A stretch of 64,000 bases of DNA, taken from NCBI RefSeq assembly GCF_014648315.1, contig NZ_BMQW01000001.1, positions 744,001 to 808,000 on the forward strand, read 5' to 3'. A program made the position numbers and the translations under genes. Each line of letters starts with the position of its first letter. Positions within the stretch are counted from its first letter, which is position 1. The notes beneath the pieces were generated by a model, which was not told the origin of the DNA, did not search any database, and saw only the letters and a program-made list of their open reading frames with translations. Below, piece by piece: positions 63,246-64,000 of the stretch. This DNA is from Shewanella ulleungensis. Its GTDB lineage: Bacteria; Pseudomonadota; Gammaproteobacteria; Enterobacterales; Shewanellaceae.

Positions 63246-63601
63246 ATTTGTTTCCTTCTTTTCGATACATTGCTCACTCGAGCTAAGCAATGTGCTTCAC
63301 GATCATACGTGAACTGTTTTATACCCTAAACCATAAAAAGGTTATTACGATGTTAATTGGTAATCGCGATCTCATTCCTTATAACTAACCACAGTGAAGT
63401 CTCACTCCAAATGAATAATGTGGCTATTAGTCGTCGTAAATTCAGCATATAACATACTAATTTTACTACAGGATCAAGCTCTTTTTGATGGTTATCACAC
63501 TTTATAATAAACACAAAATTTCTTATTAAGTTTATAATTTTATTGTTAAAATCTTATGTCATATTAGCATATCAGCTGAATCTTACAGGCGATTAAATCG
63601 A
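63246..63601. other. AT-rich promoter gap, no gene seen
   Basis: About 355 bp upstream of the antiporter gene and downstream of prpF. No credible frame or distinctive operator was recognised. Confidence 0.45.
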
Positions 63602-63628
63602 CAAAAAAGCCTTGATATACCAAGGCTT
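63602..63628 (-). terminator. Rho-independent terminator after prpF
   Basis: AAAGCCTTG GTATAT CAAGGCTTTTTT on the minus strand, 32 bases after the prpF stop. Confidence 0.84.
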
Positions 63629-63659
63629 TGTGTTTTTCATGCTTAACTGATCATCTAGG

Positions 63660-64000
63660 TTATTGCGGAATCCGCACCTTGCCTTCCATTAATACCCTAG
63701 CACTACGGCTCATAATGGCTTTTTTTACCTGCCATTGGCCATCAACAAATTGCGCTTCAGCACCCACTCGTAATGTGCCAGACGGATGACCAAAGCGAAC
63801 AGCGCTGCGCTCACCACCACCTGCGGCTAAATTAACTAAAGTGCCAGGAATAGCAGCCGCAGTGCCAATAGCAACGGCAGCGGTGCCCATCATCGCATGA
63901 TGCAGTTTACCCATAGATAATGCTCGTACCACTAGATCGATATCTGCAGTAGTAACCGCTTTACCACTTGATGAAACATACTCCACGGCTGGTGCAACAA
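63660..64000 (-). CDS. prpF: 2-Methylaconitate isomerase PrpF, C-terminal part
   Basis: Only the last 113 or so codons are in the window; the frame is open to the edge and the 5' end is missing. The segment GKLHHAMMGTAAVAIGTAAA, IPGTLVNLAAGGGE and FGHPSGTLRVGAEA match the C-terminus of PrpF, a DAPEP-fold cis-trans isomerase of 2-methylaconitate in the AcnD-dependent 2-methylcitrate cycle for propionate. prpC, acnD and prpB are expected beyond the edge. A terminator follows, so prpF is the last gene of its operon. Confidence 0.9.
   Translation of the reverse strand, partial: VAPAVEYVSSSGKAVTTADIDLVVRALSMGKLHHAMMGTAAVAIGTAAAIPGTLVNLAAGGGERSAVRFGHPSGTLRVGAEAQFVDGQWQVKKAIMSRSARVLMEGKVRIPQ

Overview
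The window reads as chromosomal DNA of a Shewanella-type marine gammaproteobacterium. The reasons are protein similarity (EarP with an Arg32-type EF-P, HexR, YbfE, a VC2046/SO_2500-like protein, rhombosortase, GcvR-Bcp), a moderately AT-rich composition, and HexR- and PsrA-type operators. No phage, plasmid backbone, transposase, rRNA or CRISPR array was found. The species cannot be fixed from the sequence alone.

Layout. 0.2-4.1 kb: ybfF, a DUF2788 gene, ybfE, fldA, then earP-efp (EF-P and its arginine rhamnosyltransferase). 4.3-7.6 kb: alaA and a yfbR-dgt nucleotide phosphohydrolase pair. 7.8-14.1 kb (minus strand): a polyol locus with a HAD phosphatase, a SorC-type regulator, an NCS1-like permease, mannitol 2-dehydrogenase and a PfkB-type fructokinase. 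14.85-17.45 kb: adhE behind a 790-bp upstream region with FNR-, CRP- and HexR-like sites. 17.5-18.9 kb: an Asp/Glu racemase family gene and a membrane protein of unknown function.

18.9-22.8 kb is the accessory part. It holds two small membrane proteins, an orphan lipoprotein, an HNH-like protein arranged as a textbook integron cassette (GTTAGGC before the start, stop codon inside GCCTAAC, 102-bp folded attC behind it), several families of palindromic repeats, and a pair of 90-bp inverted repeats (86/90 identical) enclosing about 2.7 kb. No integrase gene is present. This is the least explained part of the window.

22.8-30.5 kb: the Entner-Doudoroff operon zwf-pgl-edd-eda, divergent from hexR, followed by pykA. 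HexR-like boxes lie at zwf/hexR, pykA and adhE, so the window contains much of a HexR circuit. 31.0-33.95 kb: psrA-fadE with a perfect 11-bp inverted repeat just upstream of psrA. A second fadE at 50 kb carries a similar palindrome plus a FadR-like core, which links the two beta-oxidation loci.

34-49.7 kb: an ACE-like M2 peptidase lipoprotein, smrA, an NTF2-like exported protein with a YchJ-like protein, a GAF-PAS-GGDEF-EAL protein, two small conserved proteins, three tRNA-Tyr genes behind a strong promoter, a cysteine synthase/desulfhydrase-like enzyme, divergent queE and queC, rhombosortase, a YqfA-type membrane protein, an alkyltransferase-like DNA repair protein, a DUF3108 protein and YafJ. 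49.9-64 kb: fadE, a PaaI-type thioesterase, an RND efflux pump with its adaptor, bamC-dapA, divergent gcvR and bcp, a cation/proton antiporter with a TrkA domain and a long charged tail, and the 3' end of prpF running off the window.
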